NCBI GenBank assembly: GCA_020055645.1
Contig: CM034550.1
Span: 14,211,001-14,275,000 of the forward strand
DNA: 64,000 bases
DNA from: Tomocerus qinae
Taxonomy: Eukaryota > Arthropoda > Collembola > Entomobryomorpha > Tomoceridae
Reading direction: 5' to 3'
Shown: piece after piece, positions 28,101 through 39,470 of the stretch
Position numbering within the stretch: the stretch's first letter is position 1
How the letters are laid out: each line of letters starts with the position of its first letter
Program-made: the position numbers and the translations under genes
The notes under the pieces: model-generated
The model's input: the letters and a program-made list of their open reading frames with translations, nothing else
The model's database searches: none
What the model was told of the DNA's origin: nothing

Positions 28101-30862
28101 CACTACCTTTGCTTTTACTAGCACTGTTTTAGCTTTATCGATTGCACGTGCAGTTTAAATTTGCCAAGACTTATCCCTTACCTTAAGTTCGGGCAACTCG
28201 AGCTGGTACCTTCTAGAAAGTACTAGTGGAGGTGGGATATAACCAGTTCTGAACATTTGGACAGAAATTGTACCAAGGAAGCATCGGATTTCTCTCTCGA
28301 GTAATATACTGTGGCAGAAAGCAAAGATGCAGGCAGCACCCGTCCCATGAGTAAATGTCAAGCAACTCTATGGACTCCAACACTCAGATTTTACAATCAG
28401 ATACACATTTCTCCTTTATATAGGACTTTCCCATTTACTTTTCTTTATGATGACACTTTGGAAATTTTAATAAAGAAATGAACAACCATTAGCACCAAGT
28501 TTTCATTCCTTATACATATCTAGACATCTCTGGCGTTTTTCCCAATTAGGTATTGCAAGGTAGAATCTGATCATTATTATACCTTGCCAGAAGTATCAGG
28601 TTGAAAATATTAAAAATTATAATAGGATCTCGCTTTCCAAGGAAATCCGATGAAAGCTTATTGTCTCATTTCAATAAATTCATGAAAAAGGTTAAGAGGA
28701 AACTCTCTGATATCTCTAAAGAAGGAAAAGAATAAAATTATTGTACTTATACCTATATGTACCTATCTCTTCAATGTTGAATAGCTTTCCCAATAAATCA
28801 ATAATTTATAAAAAATATTAGATGAATGATGCTGCTGAAACTTTGATGTAATAACCAAAGTTTTTCTTTGGTGTGGTATAAGTCTGATAAAGTTCGCCAA
28901 AAATATCTTTTTAACATGACCTGACAAAGATCCTTTCGAAAATTCCATTATTCAACCACAGAGTGACCCATTTTACAATATGAATTTCTCTATAGACGAA
29001 AGTTTTCTGGATCCTGCAACACTTTCTCGGTAAACACACTTTGAAGATTGCTCATGATATCCTCATTTCTTGCCTGTGGTGAGATTCAATCAGCACAAGT
29101 CAGTTGGTTAGGTTTTGGGTGTAGATATATTATACAGTGATTTTTAACTTTGCTACTTGGTGTGTTTTGAATACATATCCAATATTATGCTGAATTTTGA
29201 AATGACAAAGGCCATAAATCATATAATGTTCTAAAATGAAACTATAAACAGAAAGATGAAAGAGACATTGTCGAGTAAGGGTTATACTATGTCTGTGATA
29301 TAGCGTTGTATACATCCGTGTAACTTATTGCGAAATTGAAATTGTGATGCAAAAATATTTTGGAATGAAAAATAGAGTTTGTCATTCATTGCATACTTTT
29401 ACTGTACAAAACCGAGAAATGGAGTGAGGTCAATGGTCAATTACCTACTTAATGAAAAAGCTTGGCAGTAAAAATCTTATACCGGAGTAAAGATTTACTG
29501 AAAGTAGATGCATCCGGGAAGCATAATAATGATTTTGATATTTCACTTTTCTGAAGAAATCTTTTATTTTATGGATTTGTTAACCCACTGATATGACACA
29601 AATGAAAAGTATACCTGCAGATATGTATTCTGTATAGAAACTGTAGATGCTTGATGCACAACTCGAAGCAGCGGTCAATTTCATCATATGATGTATACAT
29701 TGAATAATGCATATGACAATTCAACTATCAACATGAGATATATTCACAGTTTCGCATTTCGGGTTGAAATAAATGTCTATACTATAGGGAGTAGGAATAA
29801 TAATACATATGTCAATTTTTCTCTACCATGCAAACTGAATGTATGTACACTTGCCTGTGTAGTATAATAAAAATGTCACATTTCAAATTGCACAGCTATA
29901 AAAAGAGCCATTTATGTGATGCATTCGTCTTAAATAACTTGATGGTGAATGGTGAGCCTGAAAGAAATGGATCCAAGTTGACGATTTTCGAAACTATGAT
30001 CAGAGATTTTAATACATGGTTTTTGGATTGAATTTACGTAATTAAATCTAGCAACAAAGAATACCTTTTATATAAATACACGTAAATAGTAGTATTTTAC
30101 ATGCACCCGTAAAGCCATAATATTATGGACATGGACTAAAGAATATGCTATGCTTGCTTGGAATGTGTGAAGTGGAGTACCATCGAGTAAAGAGCTACAA
30201 CGATAAACATTACCGGACCGTTCAAAGTGAAGCGGCAATCATTTCATGGGAAGAGCAGATGCAAGAGCAGAGCACAAGTCAACTAAAAAGGTTAGAAAAA
30301 TAGATTTTAAACTTTATTGTCTGAAAATAATATCATATATTTTGTTTCGTAAATGCATTAAGAGATTGTGAATTTATAGAAAAGTCTTTTAACTTCAATC
30401 TGTGATGTTATTTTTAAACATTTAACGGTAACTTATCACAAGGTACTGGCGCTGACTGTATGTAGTAAATGTATATTTTGTATACATGTAATTTTAAGTA
30501 GATAACATTAAATGTATTATTGTTACATGTATTATGTTAAGTGTATGTACATATAATACAAACTACAAAAATACAGGTAGGTATTTTAATTTTTTATGTA
30601 GGTAGTTTATATTCAATATTTGATTTGATTTTTGATTGTTTAAGAATTTTTACAATATTATTTTATTTTAAGTTGTCACTTTTGACGTTTGAATTGAAAG
30701 TGTGTTATAAGCATTAGAACAAAATCTATTTCTTCAAATTCACATCGTCAATAAGCAGCTAACCTTATAGGCAATAAGTAGTGATTCGTCCTATTTATAT
30801 AGCTTTCAGTTATTTAACCTCAACTTCAAATGTATTTGATGGTCTGTTTTCTTTTCTTGCAG
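28101..30862. other. Spacer upstream of MMS22L, possible degenerate coding remnant
   Basis: No intact gene. At about 28,750-29,090 the minus strand shows two adjacent ORF segments in different frames that look slightly more protein-like than the background; I cannot assign them to a family. The 3' part (30,300-30,860) should hold the 5' untranslated region of MMS22L. A good splice acceptor (TTTCTTTTCTTGCAG) ends at 30,862, suggesting a non-coding first exon upstream. A GTTAG donor-like site near 30,290 is one possible partner but is not proven. Confidence 0.4.
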
Positions 30863-30879
30863 GTCCAGAAGAGCGGGGG

Positions 30880-30969
30880 ATGTTAACGAAAGTCAAAAAT
30901 GGATTTCGATTCCGCAAGTATGACCCCTCCAAGTTCTCCAATTTTGGGATACAGCGGAGCACGAGATAA
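30880..30969 (+). promoter_or_regulatory. Overlapping upstream ORF in MMS22L leader
   Basis: An ATG at 30,880 lies 19 nt before the MMS22L start (30,899) in a different frame and opens a 29-codon ORF that ends at a TAA inside coding exon 1 (30,969). Ribosomes starting here would bypass the main start, so it could lower MMS22L translation. This assumes the mature mRNA includes the segment after the acceptor at 30,862. Confidence 0.4.
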
Positions 30970-33900
30970 TGAATACTGTGCAGGTATACTTTCAACTTTA
31001 AGTATAATTTCAAAATTAGGAATTCCAAATAACGAAGTCAACTTGGCATTTGACAATATTATTTTTTAACCTGTTAAGACTAAAAATGATGTAATACTGT
31101 GATTTGTATGTTAATATTTGTGAAACAGGCCCCCAAAAATCTCTTTTCTGTTATCTGTAATATTTAGTAATGATGTTGACGTTGAGGATTTCTCTAATGA
31201 TTTTCAGCTTCTGGATTGTTGTACTGCTTCTCTTGTAAAGGGCAAGTTCGTGATGGTGATCATTCATTTAGTCCAGATAGTTACATCTTAAGACGAGAAG
31301 TTATTTCTGCAATCAAAATATTGAGGCATAACAGCGATTCCTTAAATACCAGCAACTTCCACCAGCCACGCCTATATAAATTTTTTGGAAGAAATTTTGA
31401 CATGACTGATAAGATTCAACTGAAGAAATTAATATGTATGGCCAGAAAAAATATATCTACCTTGGATAACCTCAGCGAACCATCATTTTCTTACGGAATA
31501 TCCCGCACAACTTTAGGTTGTTAATTTTTACACCAAAGCATATGTACAGTTTGTTAGAAAGTGAAACAATTTAATTTTGTAAGATTGGAAGTAACTAAAT
31601 TTATAATTTTAGATACAGATGATGAGCCTAATCCTTGGAAATTACGAAGTGAGGTGTGCTTGCTCTTTAGTGATATTGTTCCTCGTATGATGTACTACAG
31701 GACCAAGCTTTTTACCGAAGCAGAAATAGAGGATTTGTTTGAAGGTCTGCGAAAGTCTTTAGCAAAGGTAGAAAATTGGCCCGGTTCTATGAAAAACCAT
31801 TGTGGGTTTCACGATGGAAATAATGTAAGTGATTATTATTATTGTATAATTATATTATTATTATTGATTAACAAAGTTTAAGTTATTACGACCACGATCT
31901 GAAAATTAAATTCAAAATGAAACTCTTGTATATTACAGTGCCCGTCTGCAGTATACCATTTATTTCACTTAAACTTGGAGATTCGATGGTCACTTTTCAT
32001 CATATACGGAGCGAAGCCTTCTGTTCTGGATTGGATATTTAACGATTTAATTAATCTTGCATGGTTTAAATTTAAATACAGTACTGAGTCCGAACTGAGT
32101 CTAACAGCCAAGCAACCTTTTAATTGCTACTGCTTGAAGGAAATGTGGACGATGTTGAGACTTGTGCTGGATGACCTAAAACTAAGAAATGTAAAAATTT
32201 TCCATTTTTTATATAAGTATCTTTTCAAAACACATATTAAAAGAAATGTAGTTTAAATCTAAATTTTCTTTCTAAATTTTTAGAATGACTTTTGGGATAT
32301 ATTGACATCATCTTTGACGAGATTTACTAGTTCAACTAAAACCGACATTTTCTTTCCCATTTGGTTAATTGTTCACTTGGCTCCATTAAGTGATTATACT
32401 CTCTCTGGGGTTTATTTGTCTGATACTGAAAAGAATGAAAGATCTAAAGAAAACGGGAATTTATCATTGTCTCCTAATCCAGTGTGCTACCACTCAGTCA
32501 ATCAAATTCTAGAGGACTGGACCACAAAAGGTGGGAAAGTGATGGAAATGATGGAGTTAACAAGCCTTCTTTTGCCACACTGGGGATTTGACAGTGGTGT
32601 TGTCCATAAATTTTTCAATCATTGGTTACCGAGGATAGATAAAAGTTTCGAATGTAAGACTAAGACTGTTTTTGAAATAGAATTTGAGTTTAATGTGTTA
32701 AAAAGAAAAACATGTATAACAAACGGATTTAATTTTCAGTGGTTGTCAACTTTGAATCCTACAAAACACCAGAAAGTTGGCTTTCCCTCATCAGAAGAAT
32801 CTGCTCATCATTCAAAAGAGAACAAGAGATTGAAGATGATTACTTTGCACGACAGATTACTTCCGATCCATTTTTCTCTTTTATCCGACTTTTGGTTGGA
32901 CATGTACAGATGTGCAGTGAAAAAGATTGGAGAAAATTAAAATCAAATATTTGTTTAAAACTGGATAAAAAGAATGTTAGCAAATTCTCAGAAATTGGTT
33001 TGTTGAGAACAACCACACTTTATCTGTCGTTAGCTTTTACAAGCTCTGATACTCTTTCTTTGGTAAGAAATAACCTAGTTTGATTTATGATTCATAAGTG
33101 AAGTATTGTGATATGTAATTTTTCTAGTTGTAACATTTGTTTTCTTTTAGTGTGAAAGAATGGCAGACGCGTTGAAGGAGGCTAAAAGCTCTTCTGGGAG
33201 ACAAAGAACTGTGATGTTGGCGTCTACCACAATGTATTTACTATTGCTACAGAAATCTGTTAATATAACGTCAATATCAAAAGATTTTTTGAGCACAGTC
33301 GACAATCTGATGTCCCAAACAATCACCGATTCAATTAAGAAAGATTTTATCATGATTTATTTTGATTTTCTTGAAAGTCTTCCTTCACCTGTAAGTCCAA
33401 AATTTTCCCAACAAAATTTAGGCCGCGCTTCGTTGATCAGTTGCAACCTTACAATGTGGCTGCTTAATTGCGGTTCAAATTACCTGACAAGGACACTAAG
33501 AATGCTTACCAAACTTACTTCGTGGATTATATCTTCTCAAGATGTGATTTCTGAAGAAAAAGATCAGCTAACTGTGGCCATTTTCAACAGGACAGCCCAA
33601 TTTCTTTGTCAAACTGCTCCTTCTAATGCATATCGTATTCCATCCACTGATGTCGAACCAATGTCAAACCTTGCTGCTGATTTGACAATTTTATCCAGAG
33701 CTAAAAATATTGGGGAGGGATTCCAGAAGCTTTTTGACAGTTTTGCAATGAACGAACGAATATCTCCAGAAATCAGTCAAATTTATGTTAGTAAACTTTT
33801 AGGCAACAAAGATTTCTCCAATAATTCTTATAGTGATGTGAAATGGTTACAAGTTTGGATTCGACTTATTTCTTTAGGCTGTTCAGTGCCCGATGAACTT

Positions 33901-35235
33901 AGTAACAAAGTTTTAGGTTCTGTTGGACGTGTTTCTAACAATGAACAATTGCTTCGTTTATTTTGTTCGCAAGAAGATGACTTCAAACAGAAGGAAATAC
34001 AGACGATACTTAATCCGGTAGTTGCTCTGGTCAAAAGTGCAGTGAACTCGGTGTACAAGGACCCTATTGTTGTTACCTCTATTGTGAAAACTAGTGCAAT
34101 TTTAACTAAAAATCTTAAATTCGAAAATGTTTATTTGCGGGGAGTCAGCAACAGTTTTTTACATGAGGTTCTTTTTTATCTTTTCCCTCCTTTGCAATCC
34201 CCGGTTCCGTGGGAAAAGTTACCCCCGTCAATAGTAAACTCTTTAAAAAGTTACATGTTTGACGTAAGGGCTTAATTTGTTAACTATTTTGAATACTTCC
34301 AAATACACAAATACTCTAATTATAAATTAATGAATTTTTATGTAAATCTAATATTTATGAATGTATTATTGTACAATTTCAGTTCTTCACAACCATTGTG
34401 TCGCAAGGTCTGTTTTCTCAGGATACCTACCTACAAAGGAAAGTTCGTGATATTGTTCATTTTGCTTTCCTTGGTTTCAATGATCAATCGGATAATCCTG
34501 GATTGGTAATAGAAAAATAAAATATTGACTTGCGACTGACTAAACACAATCAAAATTTTTTTCCTTTTATGTTTGAAAGTTTATACCTGGTGTGGTGTTT
34601 TCTTTTCAGCAAATAATGCAGCATGCATGTGAAAGCAATGTAGAATTTGTTTTCACGGATATCATCCCATCTTTCAGAGGTATAATATTTACGGACTTGA
34701 AGTCAACTATGTCAGAACGTTTCCTGAAAGGGGTAACACAATGTGGACACAGCAAACTATGGAAAATATTGTTGCACTCTTTGCCGATAGTCATTTCGAT
34801 TTTTATTCAACAAAACACAGATAGTTTTAATTACTGTACCAACATTGTCAAACATTGTTGCACCATGAAAGATGTATCATCCAAGTCATTAGTGCGCTCT
34901 GCCTTTGAAAGCGAAATGGATTCGCACTTTGCTTTCAAAAGCAAAAGATTTTATGATTTATTCGACAATATGTGCAGAAGTAAACTAACGTCAAATTTTC
35001 TTCAATTTTTGAAAGAAGAGCTTATCCCACTTGTGGAAAATCAAGTGATGCTGTGTGAAATGAAACGTGGTATAGGTCGTGATAATTCCTTAAGGTAAGA
35101 TTTATTTTCTATTAATAGATTCGTTGATTCTCAAAATTCAAAGAATTCGGTGAGATTGGTATTTTATTTTGCCTTAATTTGTTTTACAGACAACCCTTGG
35201 AGAGACTTAAACGGGATGTTACTCAGCTCAAATGA
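30899..35235 (+). CDS. mms22l: MMS22L, replication-fork repair scaffold
   Basis: In other animals MMS22L partners TONSL at stressed replication forks, promoting RAD51 loading and recombination repair. Ten coding exons: 30,899-30,983; 31,208-31,516; 31,613-31,824; 31,939-32,190; 32,284-32,653; 32,740-33,062; 33,151-34,263; 34,383-34,505; 34,610-35,094; 35,190-35,235. All introns are GT-AG and phases agree, giving 1,105 residues against about 1,240 in vertebrates. Assignment rests on remembered family blocks: an N-terminal FSCKG...FSPDSY segment, a leucine/tryptophan-rich HLNLEIRW block, the CYCLKEMWTMLRLVLDD block, a FPIWLIVHLA block, and a C-terminus GRDNSLR...PLERLKRD. The rest is helical and poorly conserved, as usual for this protein. 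A long uninterrupted exon (371 codons) forms the core. AATAAA follows at 35,519. Confidence 0.9.
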
Positions 35236-35726
35236 CGAAAACAAAATCTATTTATAATTCCTCGAGCTCCGTTATAAAGACTGATTTGAATTACAAAGTA
35301 TATGTATTGACTTTTTATCGCAATAGTATTTGTCGTGGTACTGGTAATTTTGGAACAGACTTTTGTACAAAAGAGCATGATTTCGGTGTTTTTAGACTTA
35401 ATATTTAGCATAGCGTTTGTACTTGGTAATGTAATGGAAATGGAAATTAATTGTGGGGCGATGGTATGAAATGGTTTTAGTTATTCTTTTTATTCGTAAC
35501 GTAACTTCTCGTTTCAACAATAAAGTTAAAATCTTGATATAAAATGACATCTGGGTTACACATTTAGTACACAAAACATAGTAATCTTGTAAGCTTCTCG
35601 CATAGATTCATAAAATACATTTATGTAGGTATTTAGGTTTAAATATGAAAGTAGTTATATATGGCAAAATAATATATTATAGTCATAATTAGTACATTTA
35701 ATTAATGGTGATAGTGATCACCTGAG
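35236..35726. other. Convergent 3' spacer between MMS22L and the Pro/Gln-rich gene
   Basis: This 490-bp AT-rich interval holds both 3' untranslated regions. Minus-strand candidate poly(A) signals are ATTAAA at 35,702-35,697 and AATAAA at 35,493-35,488. If the second is used, the two transcripts overlap. Confidence 0.55.
35519..35524 (+). terminator. Polyadenylation signal of MMS22L
   Basis: AATAAA about 285 bp beyond the MMS22L stop, and the first good match I see in that direction. It lies about 200 bp from the stop codon of the convergent Pro/Gln-rich gene. Confidence 0.6.
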
Positions 35727-38700
35727 TTAACGTGAAACACCATTATAAGAATACTTTGGAGGATCTGGTTTAGTTTCAGTTTGATCAAAAGTTGACCATT
35801 CCTCAAATACCAGTTTGGCTGGAACAATGTCAAAGGTATCTGCGGATATTTCTTGGTTATTTTTATTCCGACTTTGAATAGCTGGTGACTTTACATTAGG
35901 CTGTGCGGGTTGCTGGGGCTGCTGGTAAATTTGAGGTTGCTGAACAGTTTTCTGGGGCAATGGCTGAGGCAGTGTAGTTTGTTGGGTAGTTATTGCTTGA
36001 AACTGGGATGGCTGTTGATAAGATGATGTAGATGTAATAGATATGGGTGATGCTTGCTGAAATGCAGTTTGAGTTGGCTGAGAGAGTAACTGATAATTAC
36101 TTTGTGGAGGAGGCTGAGAATAAATTGGTTGGGGTTGAAAGGGTTGTTGATTGGTGGGCCTGGGTTGTGAAGGTTGCTGATAGGTGGGCCTGGGTTGAGA
36201 AGGTTGCTGGTACGTGGGCTTGGGTTGGGAAGGTACCTGATAGGTGGGCCTGGGCTGTGAAGGTTGCTGATAGGTGGGCCTGGGTTGGGAAGGTTGCTGA
36301 TAGGTGGGTTTGGGCTGAGAAGGTTGAAGATAAGCATTTTGGGGTTGAGACTGGGGAGGTTGCTGATAAGTTGGATTTGGTTGAGAAGGTCGTTGGTAAA
36401 TTGCTGGGGGTGGTTGGGAATATTGCTGCGAGGGTGGAGATGGCTGTTGATAAGATACTTGGGGAGATTGAGGTGGCTGCTGGTATGATACTTGGGAAGG
36501 TGGAGATGGCCTCTGGTAAATTACTTGGGGAGGTTGAGATGGTTGTTGGTAGGATGCCTGCGAAGGCTGGGATGGCTGCTGGTAAATTACTTGGGGAGGC
36601 TGAGATGGTTGCCGATAAGACACCTGAGGAGGTTGAGATGGTTGCTGGTAAATTACTTGGGGAGGTTGAGATGGTTGCTGGTAAATTACTTGGGGAGGTT
36701 GAGATGGTTGCTGGTAAGTTACTTGGGGACGTTGGGGAGGAGATTGAGATGGCTGTTGATAAGACGCTTGTGAAGGTTGGAATGGCTGCTGGTAAGATGC
36801 TTGGGGTGGTTGAGATGGTTGTTGGTAGGATGCTTGCGATGGTTGAGATAATATTTGAAGCTGAATTTGCGCAGGTTGCTGATAAGGCTTCTGAGGATTT
36901 GCATTCTGGTAGCCTTGTGTAGATTGAGCAGCTGTTGAAATTGACTGTGAAGATGATGTTTGTCCTGAATATCCATTCTGAAAAGTAAGCTGTGTTTGGG
37001 AATTTACGACTGGGGGTGGATTTTCGTTAGCAGGGCCATCATAAGGGATTATTTGATTAATCCTCTGTCGAATTGTTCCATAGTCGGATTCATCTCTGAA
37101 AGGTGATTGAGTAAGAGTCCCTGGATTTTGTGTTGTTTTTGTTGAAGTAGCCGCGAGGACTGCAGCTACGGAGTCATATTTGGTCTGCTTTTGTCCCATC
37201 TTTCCCGAAGGAAGTTGATATAAAGTGACCGTAGTTATTTCTTGAGGTATATTTTCCTTTCCTGTTTGTTTAGACAATATTTGCTTTAGAGGAAGGTCAT
37301 CTTCATCATCATCATCTTGAGATTTTTGCTGTCGGCCTGTATAAACATTTTGCTTTTGATAGGCATCCGATTGTACAGACTTCTGTGTGGTTACTTTCGG
37401 ATTTTCTGTGTTTTGTATATTATATTGTGGTTGAGTCGGAGCTGCGGTTCCAGTTGCCGATACTGTCTTTGGAGAATCTTCGGAATCTTCAGAATTTCCA
37501 TAAGATGCCGGAGCAGTTGTGGAAGTTGTTTGTATTGGCACCGGTGAAATGGTAATTGGGGCTTGAGTTGATAAAACTTTTGGAGTTGTATATGTATCTT
37601 TTGCTTGTGTTGTTTGTTTGTTTTCGGATTGGAAATATTGGTATACTGATTTTTCTTGAGTAGGTCTCGTGGTTATTGGAGCTTTTGTAGTTTGCTTGTT
37701 TTCGGATTGGAAATATTGATATACCGTTTTTTCTTGACTTGGTTTTGTAGTTACTGGGGCTTGTGTTGTTGGTTTGCTATCTGATTGAAAATATTGATAA
37801 ACCGTTTTTTCTTGACTTGGTTTTGTAGTTACTGGGACTTGTGTTGTTGGTTTGCTATCTGATTGAAAATATTGATATACTGTTTTTTCAGGAATGGTAG
37901 GTTTACTAGTTACTGATGCTTGAGCTCTGGGATTTGTGTAAGATGCTTGTTTAGTAGGAGGTTGAGTTGTTTGTTTGTTTTCCGACTGAAAATATTGATA
38001 TACTGTTTTAGGCAAAGAGTCGCTTTGTGAGTATGAATTTGACCTTTGCTCTGAGGTTGCAGGGGCTTGTGTTGTTGAAGCTTTCGGAGTTGTTTCCGGA
38101 GCCTGTGGGGTTGTTTGTTTTGATTGGAAATATTGGTAGATTGTTTTTGGGTACGAAGCAAATTTTCCTTGAGTTGTTGCCGAATCTGAATTTTGTTCAG
38201 GGGTTCCATACTGGATAGTTACTCCAGATGGTTTGTACAGTGGGGACTCAGTGCCGGCTGGTTGAATTGTCTGAGTTTTTTGCGCGTTGTAATTTACAGT
38301 AGATTTTGTGGTCTGTACTTTAGGTAGTCCATAAATTGTTTGTTTATTTTGTGATTGATACGAATATTGTGATACGATTTTGGGAAGCAATTTATGGTAT
38401 CTTCCTACGGATTCCAAATTTGAAGGGGTTTCATACTCAATTCTCACTCTTGGAGGTTTATACAATATAGACTGCTGAGTGATGAATGGAGATTTCTGCG
38501 TGGTCGGAGTTGTCCGTACTCCATAAGCTATTTGTGTTTGAGCTGATGCTGTTTGTTTGGGAGGACTAGGTTGAGTAGGTGCACTTTGTTGTTGAGTAGT
38601 TGATTGTTTTGCTTGTGTCTGCGATTGAAAATTTCTGGAAGGTGGAGGAAAAGTTTGTTGAGTTTGTTTAGGGAAACTAGATTGAGTTGGAGTTTTTGGT

Positions 38701-39470
38701 GTTTCCTGAGATTGTTTTGTGTCTACAGACTCAAAATTTCGAGAAGGGGGAGAAAATGACTGAGCAGGTGCATTATCAGCCGAATTTGTTAGAGAATTTT
38801 CCTGTTCGTTGACGGCTACGCTAGGTTTATGAGAATTATGAAGATCAACCGTGTCTTCTTTATTTGATCCCGGAGTGAATTCGTCAGGTTCTTGCAGAAT
38901 GAAGTCGTCATCAAATTCAGGAGCGATTATCGTTGCTGGAGTTGTGCCCAAGTCCTTTTCCACTATGTGAGAAACATCACTATTCTTAGTTTGTCTTGTT
39001 GCAATTGACCTAATAGTAGTAGCCATTCGACTTTTGGAGAAAGATGAACTGATTCTCTGTCCGAAAATCAGATTTTCAGAGTCTGCAGATGGCTTAACAA
39101 TTTTTGTTCTGGTAACAATCCTTTTCCTAGTGTTAGTAACTCTAGCAAATGAAGTTAAAGGAGGAGTTTCCGATATACCTTTTTTCGTATCAGATTCTTC
39201 AGGAGTTCCATAGTAGTACAAATTACTTGGTTTATCACTGGAGTGAGAAATGGAATTATCAGAGATTGGTGAACTGGTAGTACTTGTAGTCTGAGATTTA
39301 GGAGCAAACCAATTGTACACATTTTGTGTAGAACACATTCCAACGGACAAAATAAGTATGCAGAAGGAAACCTATGAAAATAGAAAATAATCCACGGAGA
39401 ATTCAGGTTAGGATTAATTGATTAAAAGTTGTGAAGAAAAAAATAGTTAATGACCTACCTTTGTAATCAT
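35727..39470 (-). CDS. Secreted Pro/Gln-rich repeat protein (1,218 aa), probable cuticle or matrix protein
   Basis: Two coding exons: 39,470-39,459 (M-I-T-K) and 39,371-35,727, joined across an 88-bp GT-AG intron in phase 0. The join completes a signal peptide (hydrophobic VSFCILILSVG, cleavage near CSTQ). The mature protein is low-complexity. First comes a Ser/Thr-rich acidic segment. At about residues 410-590, YQYFQS units alternate with TTQxPxTxKPSQ spacers. At about 830-1,110, roughly thirty YQQPSQPPQ-like units of 8-11 residues follow. The C-terminus is non-repetitive (KLVFEEWSTF...KYSYNGVSR). A motif YKPxxVxIxYxTP recurs before the YQYFQS block. Tyr plus Gln/Pro repeats suggest an extracellular, perhaps cross-linked, structural protein. 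I recognise no named family, and the function is inferred from composition, signal peptide and neighbours. Confidence 0.85.
36080..36880 (-). repeat. In-frame minisatellite coding Tyr-Gln-Gln-Pro units
   Basis: Units of about 24-33 bp within the Pro/Gln-rich gene (TAY-CAR-CAR-CCN at the core). Unit lengths are multiples of three, which keeps other frames open too and produces long antisense ORFs that are artefacts. Confidence 0.85.
37620..38150 (-). repeat. In-frame repeats coding YQYFQS plus Thr/Pro spacers
   Basis: Six to seven copies of a TVYQYFQS core, most with a K-P/Q-TTQ spacer following. The pair at about 37,740-37,870 is nearly identical, pointing to recent duplication. Confidence 0.8.

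Noticed and set aside
33391-33421. A GTAAGT...TTTAG segment inside MMS22L exon 7 that looks like a 31-bp intron
   Set aside because: Removing it shifts the frame into a stop within a few codons, and the sequence reads through in frame; it is also shorter than any other intron here.
36047-36922. 291-codon plus-strand ORF opposite the Pro/Gln-rich repeats
   Set aside because: It is an antisense shadow produced by repeat units that are multiples of three, with no signal peptide or splice context. The minus-strand frame has a coherent start, signal peptide and C-terminus.
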